From the NCBI RefSeq assembly GCF_004005995.1, contig NZ_CP034767.1:3348001-3412000 (forward strand): 64,000 nucleotides of DNA, given 5' to 3'. The notes below the pieces were generated by a model. It saw nothing but the letters and a program-made list of their open reading frames with translations. It did not search any database and was not told the DNA's origin. Made by a program: the position numbers and the translations under genes. This stretch comes from Devosia sp. 1566. Lineage in GTDB: Bacteria; Pseudomonadota; Alphaproteobacteria; Rhizobiales; Devosiaceae. Every line of letters begins with the position of its first letter. Position 1 is the first letter of the stretch. Of this stretch, positions 45,102 to 54,540 are shown one piece after another.

Positions 45102-47954
45102 ATGCGCCACTTTCTGCCTCACACGGCGACCGAAGTTCCCTCACCTAAGGTCGCCGAACTGATCCTGGCCCTACGTCGAGCGGGGTTTCGCGGCGCGCTC
45201 GATCATGATGGGGCCAGCCGGGCGGCCATGTCGACCGACAACAGTGTCTACCAAATTACGCCCGTTCTAATAGCAGCACCGATGGACGAAGCGGACGCTG
45301 TACTTCTGGTCCGGGTCACCGGAGAACCACAGTTTCGCTCGATTCCACTGACAGCACGCGGCGGAGGTACCGGCACCAACGGCCAGTCGTTGAACAGCGG
45401 GGTCGTGGTCGATTTTCGACGACACATGTATAAAGTGCTGGCCGTTAACGAGGCTGAGGGATGGGCCGATGTGGAGCCAGGGGTCGTCCTTGACAGTCTT
45501 AATTCGCAAGTGCGGCAAACCGGACTGTTTTTCGCGCCAGAGACGTCGACCTCCAACCGCTGCACCATTGGCGGCATGGTCGCTACGGACGCGTCCGGGA
45601 AGGGTTCGCGCCGTTATGGCAAGACCGCCGACAATGTGCTTGGCCTGACCGCCATTCTGTCAGACGGCACGCTGGTGAATAGCCTCCGAGACACAATCCC
45701 CACCAGCATTGCAACGGAGTTGGAAGCGGCGGGCAATGAAGGGCGTGCGGCGCTGCTGGAACAAGTCCCAAAACTGCCGCGCCGCTTTTCCGGCTACGAT
45801 CTAGACCGGGCGCAACGCGGGGCTGATGGTTTCGAATGGTGGCGGCTATTTGTTGGCGCTGAAGGGACATTGGGGCTGGTGACGCGCATCAGGGTGCGGC
45901 TCGTTCCAGCACCGCCCCATCGACGGCTATTGGTCGCTGGCTTTTCCACTTTTCTCCACGCACTGGAAGCAGCGGAAGCTCTGCTCGCGTTCGAGCCTCT
46001 GGCCGTCGAATGTCTGGACGAATGGGTGCAGCGGCTGGCCGATGAAGCGGGGCTGCTGACCGACCTGCCCCCTGCCCTGCGCAGCAAGGATGGTGTCCGC
46101 CCGGTCTACGATTTCATCGAGTTTTCAGGTGACGATCAGAACCTGCTCGACCGCCAGGTCGCCGCTACCGCAGCCGCATTACATCAGTTGCCGGGCTTTA
46201 CCGGGTTTCATCTCGCGACCAGCGATGCCGAGATTTCCCGACTTTGGGCCGTTCGCAGCGCCAGCGTTGGCCTTTTGGCACGCGGCGATGGCAAGCGCGT
46301 GCCCGTTTCCTTCGTCGAAGATTGCGCCCTGCCTCCGGCAAGCCTCTCTGCCTTTGTCGAGGCGTTCGGCGCGCTAATGGCACGCCATGGCCTGCGCTAC
46401 GGCATTTATGGCCATGCCGATGTGGGATGCCTGCATGTGCGGCCAGCGCTTGATATCAGTGACGCGGCAGATCGCGCCCTGCTGGGCGAAATCTCTGCCG
46501 AAGTTCTCGCTTTGGTTTCAAGACTTGGCGGCATTTTCTGGGGCGAGCACGGCAAGGGTGTACGGGGACAATACTTGGCTGAGTTTGTCGGCCCGGTAGC
46601 CTATGAGGCCTTCCGCCGGGTCAAAGCCGCGCTCGATCCGCACGAACGGTTTAATCCGGGCAAATTGGTAACATTGAAGCGCGAGCCGATGCGGGTAAGT
46701 TCGACGCCGTTCCGCTCGGGCGCTAATGGCGACGCCTATGACGCGGCCTTCCGCTGCAATGGCAATGCGATCTGCCACAGCTTTGCCGCGAGCCAAACAA
46801 TGTGCCCCTCGTTCAAGCTGAGTAACGAGGCGCTGCACTCTCCGCGCGGCCGGGCAGAGGCGCTCAAGCTCTGGTCTAATACGCCGGTGGCCGAGCGCGA
46901 GCGTGGCCTAGACCGCTCCGTGCATGCGGCACTCGACGCGTGCCTGGGATGCAAGGCCTGCGCCAGCACCTGTCCGGTGCAGATCGACATTCCCGAGATG
47001 AAGTCGCATTTTCTCGCCGACTGGCATCAGCGCCACCGCAGACCAGTCGCCGATCACGCGGCGATCCTGGTGGAACGCTTTCACCTCGCCTTGGCACTGA
47101 CGAGACCTTTAGCTAGTTTGCCGCCGGTAGCCGCCCTGATGCGAGCCGGTGCGCAGCTCTTAGGTCTGATCGATATTCCGACCCTGTCTCGGCGCGGCCA
47201 TGGATTGGTGCACATGTGCGTTGATCGTGCAGTGGCGCATCCGCCCCAAGCCAACTCAGTGCTGCTCGCCATCGACGCGATGACGAGCCTGTTCGACACC
47301 GAAGCGATCGCCGATATCGGCGCGGGCCTAAGCGCCTTGGGCTTTCACCCGATCGTGCTCGACCTGCCTGGCGGCGGAAAGGCTGCCCATGCCAAGGGTG
47401 ACCGCCGGCGATTTCTCACCATGGCGCGAGAGCTGCGCGATGCGCTCGACAGGCTCGAGCGTACCGGGCTTCCAGTTGTCGGCATCGACCCAGCCTTCGT
47501 GACGCTGTTGCGTGAAGAGTATCGCCATGCCGGGCTGATGCCTCGGCAGAAAGTGCTTTCGCCAGTCGAATTCCTCTTGTCCCTGCCGCCGGAAAAACTC
47601 CGTCGTGCCCCTGCCGGCGCCTCGCAGGAGATTTTTCTACATTGCATGGAGAGTGCGCGTGGCCAGACGGCCGTGAAGGATTGGCAGCAGCTCGGCGATC
47701 GCCTTGGCATCGCCTTTACGGTAGCGCAGACCGGCTGCTGTGGTATGGCCGGCCTTTACGGTCATGAGCGGCACAATCAGGACAACACCAGGCGCCTCTT
47801 TGCCATGGCCTGGTCGCCGGCGATCGAAAGACAGTTGGCAAGCGGGCAGGAGCGCGTTCTGGCGACTGGCTTTTCCTGCCGTTGTCAGGCGGGCCGCTTT
47901 GCCAACGCCAAGGTGGCGCATCCGTTGCGACTGATCGCCGAACGCCTGCAGTAA
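45102..47954 (+). CDS. FAD/4Fe-4S D-2-hydroxyacid dehydrogenase (YdiJ / D-2-hydroxyglutarate dehydrogenase-like)
   Basis: A 950-aa fused flavoprotein. Residues about 40-280 are the PCMH-type FAD-binding domain (PLTARGGGTGTNGQSLNSGV; PETSTSNRCTIGGMVATDAS), residues about 280-520 the FAD-oxidase C domain (ending EHGKGVRGQYLAEF), then an iron-sulfur part with CLGCKACASTCPVQID (one full CxxCxxCxxxCP cluster) and CNGNAICHSF, and a C-terminal CCG-like TGCCGMAGLYGHE. The layout equals that of E. coli YdiJ, which oxidises D-2-hydroxyglutarate. The ATG is at 45102, and a LysR gene is divergent. Confidence 0.82.
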   Translation: MRHFLPHTATEVPSPKVAELILALRRAGFRGALDHDGASRAAMSTDNSVYQITPVLIAAPMDEADAVLLVRVTGEPQFRSIPLTARGGGTGTNGQSLNSGVVVDFRRHMYKVLAVNEAEGWADVEPGVVLDSLNSQVRQTGLFFAPETSTSNRCTIGGMVATDASGKGSRRYGKTADNVLGLTAILSDGTLVNSLRDTIPTSIATELEAAGNEGRAALLEQVPKLPRRFSGYDLDRAQRGADGFEWWRLFVGAEGTLGLVTRIRVRLVPAPPHRRLLVAGFSTFLHALEAAEALLAFEPLAVECLDEWVQRLADEAGLLTDLPPALRSKDGVRPVYDFIEFSGDDQNLLDRQVAATAAALHQLPGFTGFHLATSDAEISRLWAVRSASVGLLARGDGKRVPVSFVEDCALPPASLSAFVEAFGALMARHGLRYGIYGHADVGCLHVRPALDISDAADRALLGEISAEVLALVSRLGGIFWGEHGKGVRGQYLAEFVGPVAYEAFRRVKAALDPHERFNPGKLVTLKREPMRVSSTPFRSGANGDAYDAAFRCNGNAICHSFAASQTMCPSFKLSNEALHSPRGRAEALKLWSNTPVAERERGLDRSVHAALDACLGCKACASTCPVQIDIPEMKSHFLADWHQRHRRPVADHAAILVERFHLALALTRPLASLPPVAALMRAGAQLLGLIDIPTLSRRGHGLVHMCVDRAVAHPPQANSVLLAIDAMTSLFDTEAIADIGAGLSALGFHPIVLDLPGGGKAAHAKGDRRRFLTMARELRDALDRLERTGLPVVGIDPAFVTLLREEYRHAGLMPRQKVLSPVEFLLSLPPEKLRRAPAGASQEIFLHCMESARGQTAVKDWQQLGDRLGIAFTVAQTGCCGMAGLYGHERHNQDNTRRLFAMAWSPAIERQLASGQERVLATGFSCRCQAGRFANAKVAHPLRLIAERLQ

Positions 47955-47962
47955 ATCTTCGC

Positions 47963-48970
47963 CTAGACCCTGTTCCAACAGGCGACCAAGTGGCCGAGGG
48001 CCTTTTCCATCAGGGGCGGGGTTTCGACCCTGCACTTATGGCTGACCAGCGGACAGCGTGCCTGAAACCGGCACCCCTGCGGTAGGTTTGCCAGATCGGG
48101 AACTTCGCCCTGATAAACAATGCGCTTACGCGCGCGCTGCAGGGCAGGATTGGCAACTGGCACTGCCGACAACAGGGCTTCGGTATAAGGATGGGCGGGA
48201 CGCCTATAGATGGTGTCGCGGTCGGCGATTTCGGCCATGCGACCGGCATAGAGGATGGCGACCCGGTGGGAGATGTGGCGCACGATGGAGAGATCATGAG
48301 CAATGAACAGATAGCTCAGGCCCAACTCGCGCTGCAGATCCTGCATGAGGTTGACCACCTGCGCCCGCACCGAAACATCGAGCGCCGATACCGGCTCATC
48401 GGCGACGATCAGATCGGGCTGCAACGCTAGGGCGCGGGCAATACCGATGCGCTGGCGCTGTCCGCCCGAAAACGCGTGCGGAAAGCGCTCGGAGGCATCG
48501 ACCGGCAGGCCTACCAGCCGCAGCAGATCGGTGACCCTGTCCCGGGCGTCGTCCAGTGACTTGGCGAGGCCATGAACCAAGAGAGGTTCGGCGACGATAT
48601 CGAGCACCCGCATGCGAGGATTGAGGCTTGCATAGGGGTCCTGCAACACAAGCTGCATGCCGCGCCGCAGCTGCCGCAAGCGCTCACCGCGCATCTGGGT
48701 GATGTCCTTGCCCTTGAAGATGATCTGACCACTCGTATTCTCGACGCGACGCAGCACGGCGCGGCCAATCGTAGTCTTGCCTGAGCCTGATTCACCCACA
48801 AGTCCCAGGGTTTCGCCCGGTCGCAGATCGAAGGAAATATCTTCAAGCGCCGTCAGCTTGCGCGGCTTGCCCCAGAAACCGCCTCCTGCCAGCGGATATT
48901 CGACGCCAACACTGCGGACACGCAGCGTCGGTGGCAGTTCGGAGCGGATTGAGGATAAGGGCTGGTGCAT
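47963..48970 (-). CDS. peptide-type ABC importer ATPase (OppF/DppF type)
   Basis: A 335-aa ATPase: Walker A GESGSGKTT, signature FSGGQRQRIGIARAL, Walker B LIVADEPVSALD, H-loop IAHDLS, and the C-terminal oligopeptide extension with the iron-sulfur-type Cys pattern (GCRFQARCPLVSHKCRVETP). The start is ATG 48970; the longer frame overlaps the upstream ATPase gene. It is the last gene of the importer operon, convergent with the dehydrogenase gene (8 bp apart). Confidence 0.92.
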   Translation of the reverse strand: MHQPLSSIRSELPPTLRVRSVGVEYPLAGGGFWGKPRKLTALEDISFDLRPGETLGLVGESGSGKTTIGRAVLRRVENTSGQIIFKGKDITQMRGERLRQLRRGMQLVLQDPYASLNPRMRVLDIVAEPLLVHGLAKSLDDARDRVTDLLRLVGLPVDASERFPHAFSGGQRQRIGIARALALQPDLIVADEPVSALDVSVRAQVVNLMQDLQRELGLSYLFIAHDLSIVRHISHRVAILYAGRMAEIADRDTIYRRPAHPYTEALLSAVPVANPALQRARKRIVYQGEVPDLANLPQGCRFQARCPLVSHKCRVETPPLMEKALGHLVACWNRV

Positions 48971-48977
48971 GAAAATC

Positions 48978-49976
48978 TCAGACCGGAGAAATTTGCGCAA
49001 GGGGCCATGCAGGCGTCGTCGCCTTCCAGCAGGCCGCCTCGCCACCGGGTACGGGCACCATGGGCGGGGGCGCCTGGCAACGATCGCCCCCGATTGGACA
49101 GCGGGGCAGGAACGGGCAGCCGGTTGGAGGATGCAGGAGGCTTGGCGGGCTGCCATCGATGGAAATCAGCCGCTCGTCGACTTCATCAAGGCTTGGGGTC
49201 GAGCGCAGCAGGCCTTGCGTATAGGGATGGGCCGGTGTCGTAAAAAGGCTATCGGCCGTCCCAGATTCTATGATGCGGCCGGCATACATGACGGCAACGC
49301 GATGGCAGAGGCCTGCGACGATGCCTAGATCATGGGTGATCAAGATGATCGAGAGGCCCAGCCGCTGCTGCAACTCGGCCAGCAATTCAAGGATCTGCGC
49401 TTGGATGGTGACGTCTAACGCTGTGGTCGGCTCATCGGCAATCAGTAGTTCGGGTTCGCAGGCGATGCCCATGGCGATCATGACGCGCTGGCGCATGCCG
49501 CCTGAGAGCTCGTACGGATGCTGGTCGAGGCGGCGGCGCGGCGCGCTGATGCCGACGGCTCCCAGGAGTTCCTCTGCGCGATTGCAGGCTTGGAGGTGCG
49601 AGAAACCGAGGTGGCACTGCAGCACTTCGCAAATCTGCGCGCCGATGGTCAGCAGCGGATTGAGCGAAGTCATCGGGTCTTGGAACACTATCGACATTTC
49701 TTTGCCGCGCACAGAACGGGCCAGCCGCTCGCCATCGCTTCCAAGCAGGCTCCGCCCATGCCAGCGGATGTCGCCGCCGGTGATGCGTCCTGGAATATCA
49801 ATCAGGCCCATGGCTGCCTGGGCGGTAACGCTCTTGCCGGAACCGGACTCGCCGACAATGCCCAGCGTTTCGCCTCTGCCCACCGTCAGCGAGACATCGT
49901 TGAGGGCATGGACGACGCCGGCCCTGGTGTCGAATTCGACTTGCAGACCGTCAATGGCGAGAAGAGGCGCGCTCAT
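48978..49976 (-). CDS. peptide-type ABC importer ATPase (OppD/DppD type)
   Basis: A 332-aa ATPase paired with the next gene: Walker A GESGSGKSV, Q-loop FQDPMTSLNP, signature LSGGMRQRVMIAMGI, Walker B LLIADEPTTALD, H-loop ITHDLG, C-terminal GCPFLPRCPIGGDRCQ. Its ATG overlaps the upstream permease stop (ATGA at 49973-49976). Confidence 0.92.
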   Translation of the reverse strand: MSAPLLAIDGLQVEFDTRAGVVHALNDVSLTVGRGETLGIVGESGSGKSVTAQAAMGLIDIPGRITGGDIRWHGRSLLGSDGERLARSVRGKEMSIVFQDPMTSLNPLLTIGAQICEVLQCHLGFSHLQACNRAEELLGAVGISAPRRRLDQHPYELSGGMRQRVMIAMGIACEPELLIADEPTTALDVTIQAQILELLAELQQRLGLSIILITHDLGIVAGLCHRVAVMYAGRIIESGTADSLFTTPAHPYTQGLLRSTPSLDEVDERLISIDGSPPSLLHPPTGCPFLPRCPIGGDRCQAPPPMVPVPGGEAACWKATTPAWPLAQISPV

Positions 49977-50962
49977 TTAGCGGTCTCCACCACTGTCTGG
50001 CCCGGACGCGTACGGCGTTCAGCAGATTTAGCGCGGGCAAAGCGCTTTTCGCGCTCCTGCGGGTCAGTGGTGACACGCACCCAGTTGGCGAAGAGATTGA
50101 TCGACAGCACGGTGGCGACAATCGACAGCCCAGGGAAGGTGATGAGCCACCAGGCGATAAACAGGTAGTCGCGCCCACCGGCGACATCGAGGCCCCAGCT
50201 GGTCTCCGGCGGCTGTACGCCAAGGCCCAGGAACGACACGGCGGCCTCGGCCAGCACGACATTTGTGAACTCCAGGATCCCCAGAGTGACCAGAGGCGAA
50301 ATCAGGTTCGGCAGGATATGCCGGAAGATGATACGTCCCGGCTTGCAGCCCACGACCTCGGCCGCCTCTACATAGGGCGTTTGCCGCACCGACATGACAA
50401 TTCCGCGCACCAGCCGGGCATAGACCATCCAATTGGTTACCGCGAGCACGATGATCATGGTGGTAGTGCTGGCGCCGATGACGGAAACGATCAACAAGAT
50501 CAGTAGGACACCGGGGAACGAAACCTGGATATCGACGAGCCGCATCAGGATGCTATCGACCTGGCCGCCCAGATAGCCAGCCCAAAGCCCTACCGTGACT
50601 CCCAGCGCCCCGGCCAGCAGCACAACGCTGGAGCCGATGATCAGGGTGACGCGCGATCCCCAGATGACCCGGGACAGAACGTCGCGGCCGAGGTGGTCGG
50701 TTCCGAGCGGATGCGCCCATGTGCCATTGGCCAGCCATGCCGGTGGCTTGAGGCGTGACATCACGCTTTGCGCGGCAGGATCATAGGGGGCAATCAGAGG
50801 CGCAAAGATTGCCATGCCGATGATCAGCAGGATAACCAACAGTCCGATGAGGCCGGACTTGTCGCGCCAGAGTTCGCTCAACAGCTCGTGGAGGGCGACA
50901 AGGCGGCGCGACCGGGCAGCGGCGGATCTGGCGGAACGAGGCGTCGTTGTGGTGTCCGTCAT
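49973..50962 (-). CDS. peptide-type ABC importer permease (DppC type)
   Basis: A 329-aa inner-membrane permease with six hydrophobic segments, the OppC-type N-terminal region (LSELWRDKSGLIGLLVILLI) and the EAA loop VEAAEVVGCKPGRIIFRHIL. The C-terminal cytoplasmic tail is long and basic (EREKRFARAKSAERRTRPGQ). It follows the DppB-type gene by 1 bp. Confidence 0.92.
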   Translation of the reverse strand: MTDTTTTPRSARSAAARSRRLVALHELLSELWRDKSGLIGLLVILLIIGMAIFAPLIAPYDPAAQSVMSRLKPPAWLANGTWAHPLGTDHLGRDVLSRVIWGSRVTLIIGSSVVLLAGALGVTVGLWAGYLGGQVDSILMRLVDIQVSFPGVLLILLIVSVIGASTTTMIIVLAVTNWMVYARLVRGIVMSVRQTPYVEAAEVVGCKPGRIIFRHILPNLISPLVTLGILEFTNVVLAEAAVSFLGLGVQPPETSWGLDVAGGRDYLFIAWWLITFPGLSIVATVLSINLFANWVRVTTDPQEREKRFARAKSAERRTRPGQTVVETAK

Positions 50963-50963
50963 A

Positions 50964-51884
50964 TCAATTCAGCCGGATGCGGGGATCGATCAACTTGAAG
51001 ACGATGTCGAGCGTCAGATTGATGATCACGATAAGAAGGGCGATCGAAAAGACGATAGCCTGCATCAAAAAAAGGTCGCCCCGCTGGATCGCTTGGATAG
51101 CGGTCAGTCCGAGGCCAGGCCACGCGAACACGGTCTCGACGACCACGGTATAGCCAGCCAGGGTCGAGATCAGTTCCCAGCCCGAAAGGGTCAGAAAGGA
51201 AATCAGAATATTGCGCAGCGCGTGGACGCCAAGGATGCGGCGAAATCCCAGGCCCTTGGAGCGCGCGGTCTTGACATATTGCTGGTTGAGTTCGTCGATC
51301 ATGGAAGATCGCACCAGCATGGTGAGGCGCGCCAACGGCGAGAGCGCGAGGGTGAGCGCGGGCAGAATGATGTGGGCGGGGCTGCCCATGCCCGAAGTCG
51401 GCAACACTTTCAGCTGCACGGCAAAAATCAGGATCAGCAGCAGACCGACCCAGAATTGAGGCATCGACAGCGCCAGCAGCCCTAGGCTTACGGTCACCCG
51501 GTCGACAATACCGCCGGGCCTCAGTGCCGCGACCATGCCGAGAGGCAGGGCCAGGACCATGGCAAAACCCAGGCCCGCGCCGATCAGCATCAGCGTATTG
51601 GGAAGCCGCTCGAACACCACTTCGATGGCCGGCCGGCGTTGCCAGAGGCTTTGGCCGAAATCCAGCGTCGCCAGATCACCCAGGAACCATAAGAACTGCA
51701 GCGGCACCGGTTGATCAAGCCCGATCTGGGCCGCGAAAGCGGCCCGCTGTCCATCAGAGGCTGAGAGCGGCAGCATGAGCGCGACGGGGTCGGTGAAGAG
51801 GCGCGTGACGACGAAGACCGTCAGTGTCACGCCCAGAACAACAAGCAATCCCTGCCACATTCTTCGCAGAATAAATGCGCCCAT
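50964..51884 (-). CDS. peptide-type ABC importer permease (DppB type)
   Basis: A 306-aa permease beginning MGAFILRRMWQGLLVVLGVT as in DppB/OppB proteins, with the EAA loop YVKTARSKGLGFRRILGVHA and the usual C-terminal LIDPRIRLN. It lies 22 bp after the binding-protein gene and pairs with the DppC-type gene. Confidence 0.92.
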   Translation of the reverse strand: MGAFILRRMWQGLLVVLGVTLTVFVVTRLFTDPVALMLPLSASDGQRAAFAAQIGLDQPVPLQFLWFLGDLATLDFGQSLWQRRPAIEVVFERLPNTLMLIGAGLGFAMVLALPLGMVAALRPGGIVDRVTVSLGLLALSMPQFWVGLLLILIFAVQLKVLPTSGMGSPAHIILPALTLALSPLARLTMLVRSSMIDELNQQYVKTARSKGLGFRRILGVHALRNILISFLTLSGWELISTLAGYTVVVETVFAWPGLGLTAIQAIQRGDLFLMQAIVFSIALLIVIINLTLDIVFKLIDPRIRLN

Positions 51885-51906
51885 GCTGCAGTTCCTCCGG
51901 CCAGCC

Positions 51907-53394
51907 CTACTCGGTGACCGACATTTCCTTGATCATCAGCTTGGCATCGGGGCGCGGCGTCCATTCCATGCGCTCGGACATGCCGTAGATATCCTGCAGG
52001 TTGAATAGGGGCACGGTGTAGTTGAGATCGTGCGCCTTCTGGAACACTTCGGCATATAGCGCCTCGCGGGCTGCAACATCGGTGGTGATGCGCGCTTCGT
52101 CGATCATCGCGGCCATTTCGGCATCGGAGTTCGAGGCTGCTGCACCGTCCATGTGATAGATGAAGGAGGCTTCGCGATCGGCATCCAGCAACTCGTTGGA
52201 GTTGGCGATGAAGATCGAATCCGGCCGGGGGCCGTCACCCATCAGCGTATCGAGATACTGCGAGAATTCCTCAATATGGACCTCCGGTACCAGTCCGATC
52301 TCGCCCCAATAGGCGGCAACCGCTTCGATCTGCTCGCGATCCTTGAGCCAACGGCCTGACTCGCCATAGACGTGGATGGTTTCGCCAGCAACGCCGGCTG
52401 CTTCGATCAAAGCGCGTGCCGCGTCAGGATCGTAGGCGTAGGATTCGAGGGCATCGTTGAAGCCGAAAGCTGCCGGATTGACGTGATGGCCCTTGGCCAC
52501 GGTGGCGAAGCCGAGGAACAGGCTATCGGCCATGGCCTGGCGGTCGATGGCGAGGTTGAGCGCTTTGCGCACTTCGGGGATGGCGATGATCGGATTGTCG
52601 GTGCCAAGCACGAAGACCGAGGTTTCAAGGCCCGGCACGGCCGCAAACTTGGGAACGCTGGTGGTGAATTCAGGCAGCAGATTGGTGATAATATCGAGCT
52701 CGCCTGCCATCAGGCCCGAGAGGCGCGTGCCGGGCTCGCCGATGAAGCGATAGGTGACGCTGTCGATTGCGGGCTCGCCATCCCAGTATTCCGCGTTGGC
52801 TTCAAGGACGATATCGGTGCCCCGGTTCCAGGACACGAACTTATAGGGGCCGGTACCAACGGGTGCGGCTGCCAGGTCGCCGTTGGCAGCATAGCCGGGG
52901 GCGATCATCTTCATCCAGTACATGCGGGAGGGCAGGATCGGATCGGGGCCAGTGGTGATGATGCGGACGGTAGTGTCATCGATCTTTTCAGCCGACGCGA
53001 TGGTGCCGAAATAGCCGAGCTGCTCGGAATTGTTGGCCGGATCGAGCACGCGGGTAACGCTGGTGACCACGGCGTCTGCGTTGAAGGGCTCGCCATTGTG
53101 GAAGGTCACGCCTTGGCGCAGCTTGAACTCCCAGGTCAGCTCGTCGACCTGAGTTGGGGCTTCTGCGGCAAGCCCGGAAACGAGTTCGCCGGTCGCCGTG
53201 CGCGCCATCAGCGTTTCATAGATATTGTCGTTGACCTGGCGTTCGCCACCATCGTCGCGCAGCTGAGGATCGAGGGTCGAGGGCTCGGAGCCGATGGCCA
53301 CCGTAACGGACTGGGCGAGGGCTGCGGGACCCGCAGCGGCGGTCAAAACGGCGATGGCGGATGTGGCGAGAAGACCACGAAGCATAAAGTTCAT
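51907..53394 (-). CDS. peptide-type ABC importer substrate-binding protein (SBP_bac_5)
   Basis: A 495-aa periplasmic binding protein. The signal peptide is MNFMLRGLLATSAIAVLTAA with cleavage near ALAQS. Family-5 motifs: GSEPSTLDPQLRDDGGERQV, LRQGVTFHNGEPFNADAVV, GTGPYKFVSWNRGTDIVLEA and FNLAID-like NLAIDRQAMADSL. The real start is ATG 53394; the open frame upstream passes through the promoter region. Ligands of this family include peptides, opines and glycosides, and the ligand here is unknown. Confidence 0.92.
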   Translation of the reverse strand: MNFMLRGLLATSAIAVLTAAAGPAALAQSVTVAIGSEPSTLDPQLRDDGGERQVNDNIYETLMARTATGELVSGLAAEAPTQVDELTWEFKLRQGVTFHNGEPFNADAVVTSVTRVLDPANNSEQLGYFGTIASAEKIDDTTVRIITTGPDPILPSRMYWMKMIAPGYAANGDLAAAPVGTGPYKFVSWNRGTDIVLEANAEYWDGEPAIDSVTYRFIGEPGTRLSGLMAGELDIITNLLPEFTTSVPKFAAVPGLETSVFVLGTDNPIIAIPEVRKALNLAIDRQAMADSLFLGFATVAKGHHVNPAAFGFNDALESYAYDPDAARALIEAAGVAGETIHVYGESGRWLKDREQIEAVAAYWGEIGLVPEVHIEEFSQYLDTLMGDGPRPDSIFIANSNELLDADREASFIYHMDGAAASNSDAEMAAMIDEARITTDVAAREALYAEVFQKAHDLNYTVPLFNLQDIYGMSERMEWTPRPDAKLMIKEMSVTE

Positions 53395-53793
53395 TGAAAA
53401 CCCCTGTTGAGCAACGAGAGGTGCTTCGATGCTTTGGGCCAGGTCTGGTCTAAAAAACCAGGGCGTCCATGCCCCAGCCTCCTGCACACAGCCGCAGCCT
53501 TCAGCGCTTCCCTGCACCATTAAGTTATTGACCTGCATGCCATTCTCGTCCCACTTGCCGAACCGGAGAACGCCAATGGCCCGAGTGTCACTTGTCACCA
53601 AATTGTTGTCAACGCGCTTGATCAGTATACTGACATTATTGGCAGTTGCGGGTTGAACCGTTCCGACAGAGTGTCGGATGGCCGTGCCAGTTTGTGACGC
53701 CCTTCCCTAGAGAGGCGACGTGCTGACTGATTTCATCCCCTCCTTCATCTGCGATGATGCAGTCACCGATCCTTCAGCCAACCGAGAGCAACC
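53395..53793. promoter_or_regulatory. divergent promoter region with palindrome (53622-53633)
   Basis: About 400 bp between the importer operon and the TauE-like gene. TCAGTATACTGA at 53622-53633 is a perfect 12-bp palindrome with a GTATAC core, as in many GntR-type operators. On the minus strand TTGACA (about 53604-53609) lies near it and could be a -35 for the importer operon. No gene is seen. Confidence 0.4.
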
Positions 53794-54528
53794 TTGACCT
53801 TATTGACCCAACTGGAATGGCCGGTCCTGCTGATGGCTGTCTTAGCGCTGATCGGTGCCGGCGCTGTGCAAGGGTCGACCGGGTTCGGCTTCAACATGCT
53901 GGCGGCACCCATCCTTGCGGTGATCGACCCCGTGTTTGTGCCCGGACCGATGCTAGTGATGGCAGGGCTGGTTTGCGTCGGCGGCATGATACGGGAGTGG
54001 AAGTCGGTGGATTTCCAGGGCCTAGGCTTTTCGCTCGGCGGTCGGGGGCTGGCAGCGATCCTGGCCGTCTTTTGCCTCGGGTTCCTGGACGAGGCGACGT
54101 TTTCGCTGATTTTTGGCGGCATGGTGCTGCTGGCCGTGGCCCTGTCACTGGCCGGCTGGAAGGTGACGGCGACGCCGCGCAATCTGTTTATAGCCGGCAG
54201 CTCTTCCGGGTTCATGGGCACCCTCACTTCCATCGGCGCACCCCCCATGGCGCTGGTCTACCAGAATGCCCAGGGGCCGGTAATGCGCTCGACGCTGAAT
54301 GCTTTTTTTGTCGTGGGCGCTGCGATTTCGTTGATCGCACTCTCGCTCAGCGGCAACATGTCGCTGGACGATCTCTGGCTGGCGCTGCTGCTGACGCCCT
54401 GCGCCCTGTTCGGCTTTCTGTTTTCCCATTGGGGACGCGTGCTGGTCGACAAGGGGCGCGTGCGCATGGTCGTGCTTGTCGTATCCACTGCCTCGGCAAT
54501 CATCCTGATTGCCCGCCAATTCGTCTGA
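53794..54528 (+). CDS. TauE/SafE (TSUP) family membrane exporter
   Basis: A 244-aa membrane protein with about eight hydrophobic segments and the two TSUP repeats (GAGAVQGSTGFGFNMLAAPI near the start and SSSGFMGTLTSIGAPPMALV in the middle). The family moves sulfite, sulfoacetate and other organic anions. It begins at TTG 53794 (CGAGAG upstream) and is followed 12 bp later by an SDR gene, so the two form an operon. The anion is unknown. Confidence 0.82.
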   Translation: MTLLTQLEWPVLLMAVLALIGAGAVQGSTGFGFNMLAAPILAVIDPVFVPGPMLVMAGLVCVGGMIREWKSVDFQGLGFSLGGRGLAAILAVFCLGFLDEATFSLIFGGMVLLAVALSLAGWKVTATPRNLFIAGSSSGFMGTLTSIGAPPMALVYQNAQGPVMRSTLNAFFVVGAAISLIALSLSGNMSLDDLWLALLLTPCALFGFLFSHWGRVLVDKGRVRMVVLVVSTASAIILIARQFV

Positions 54529-54540
54529 TCGGAGATCGCC

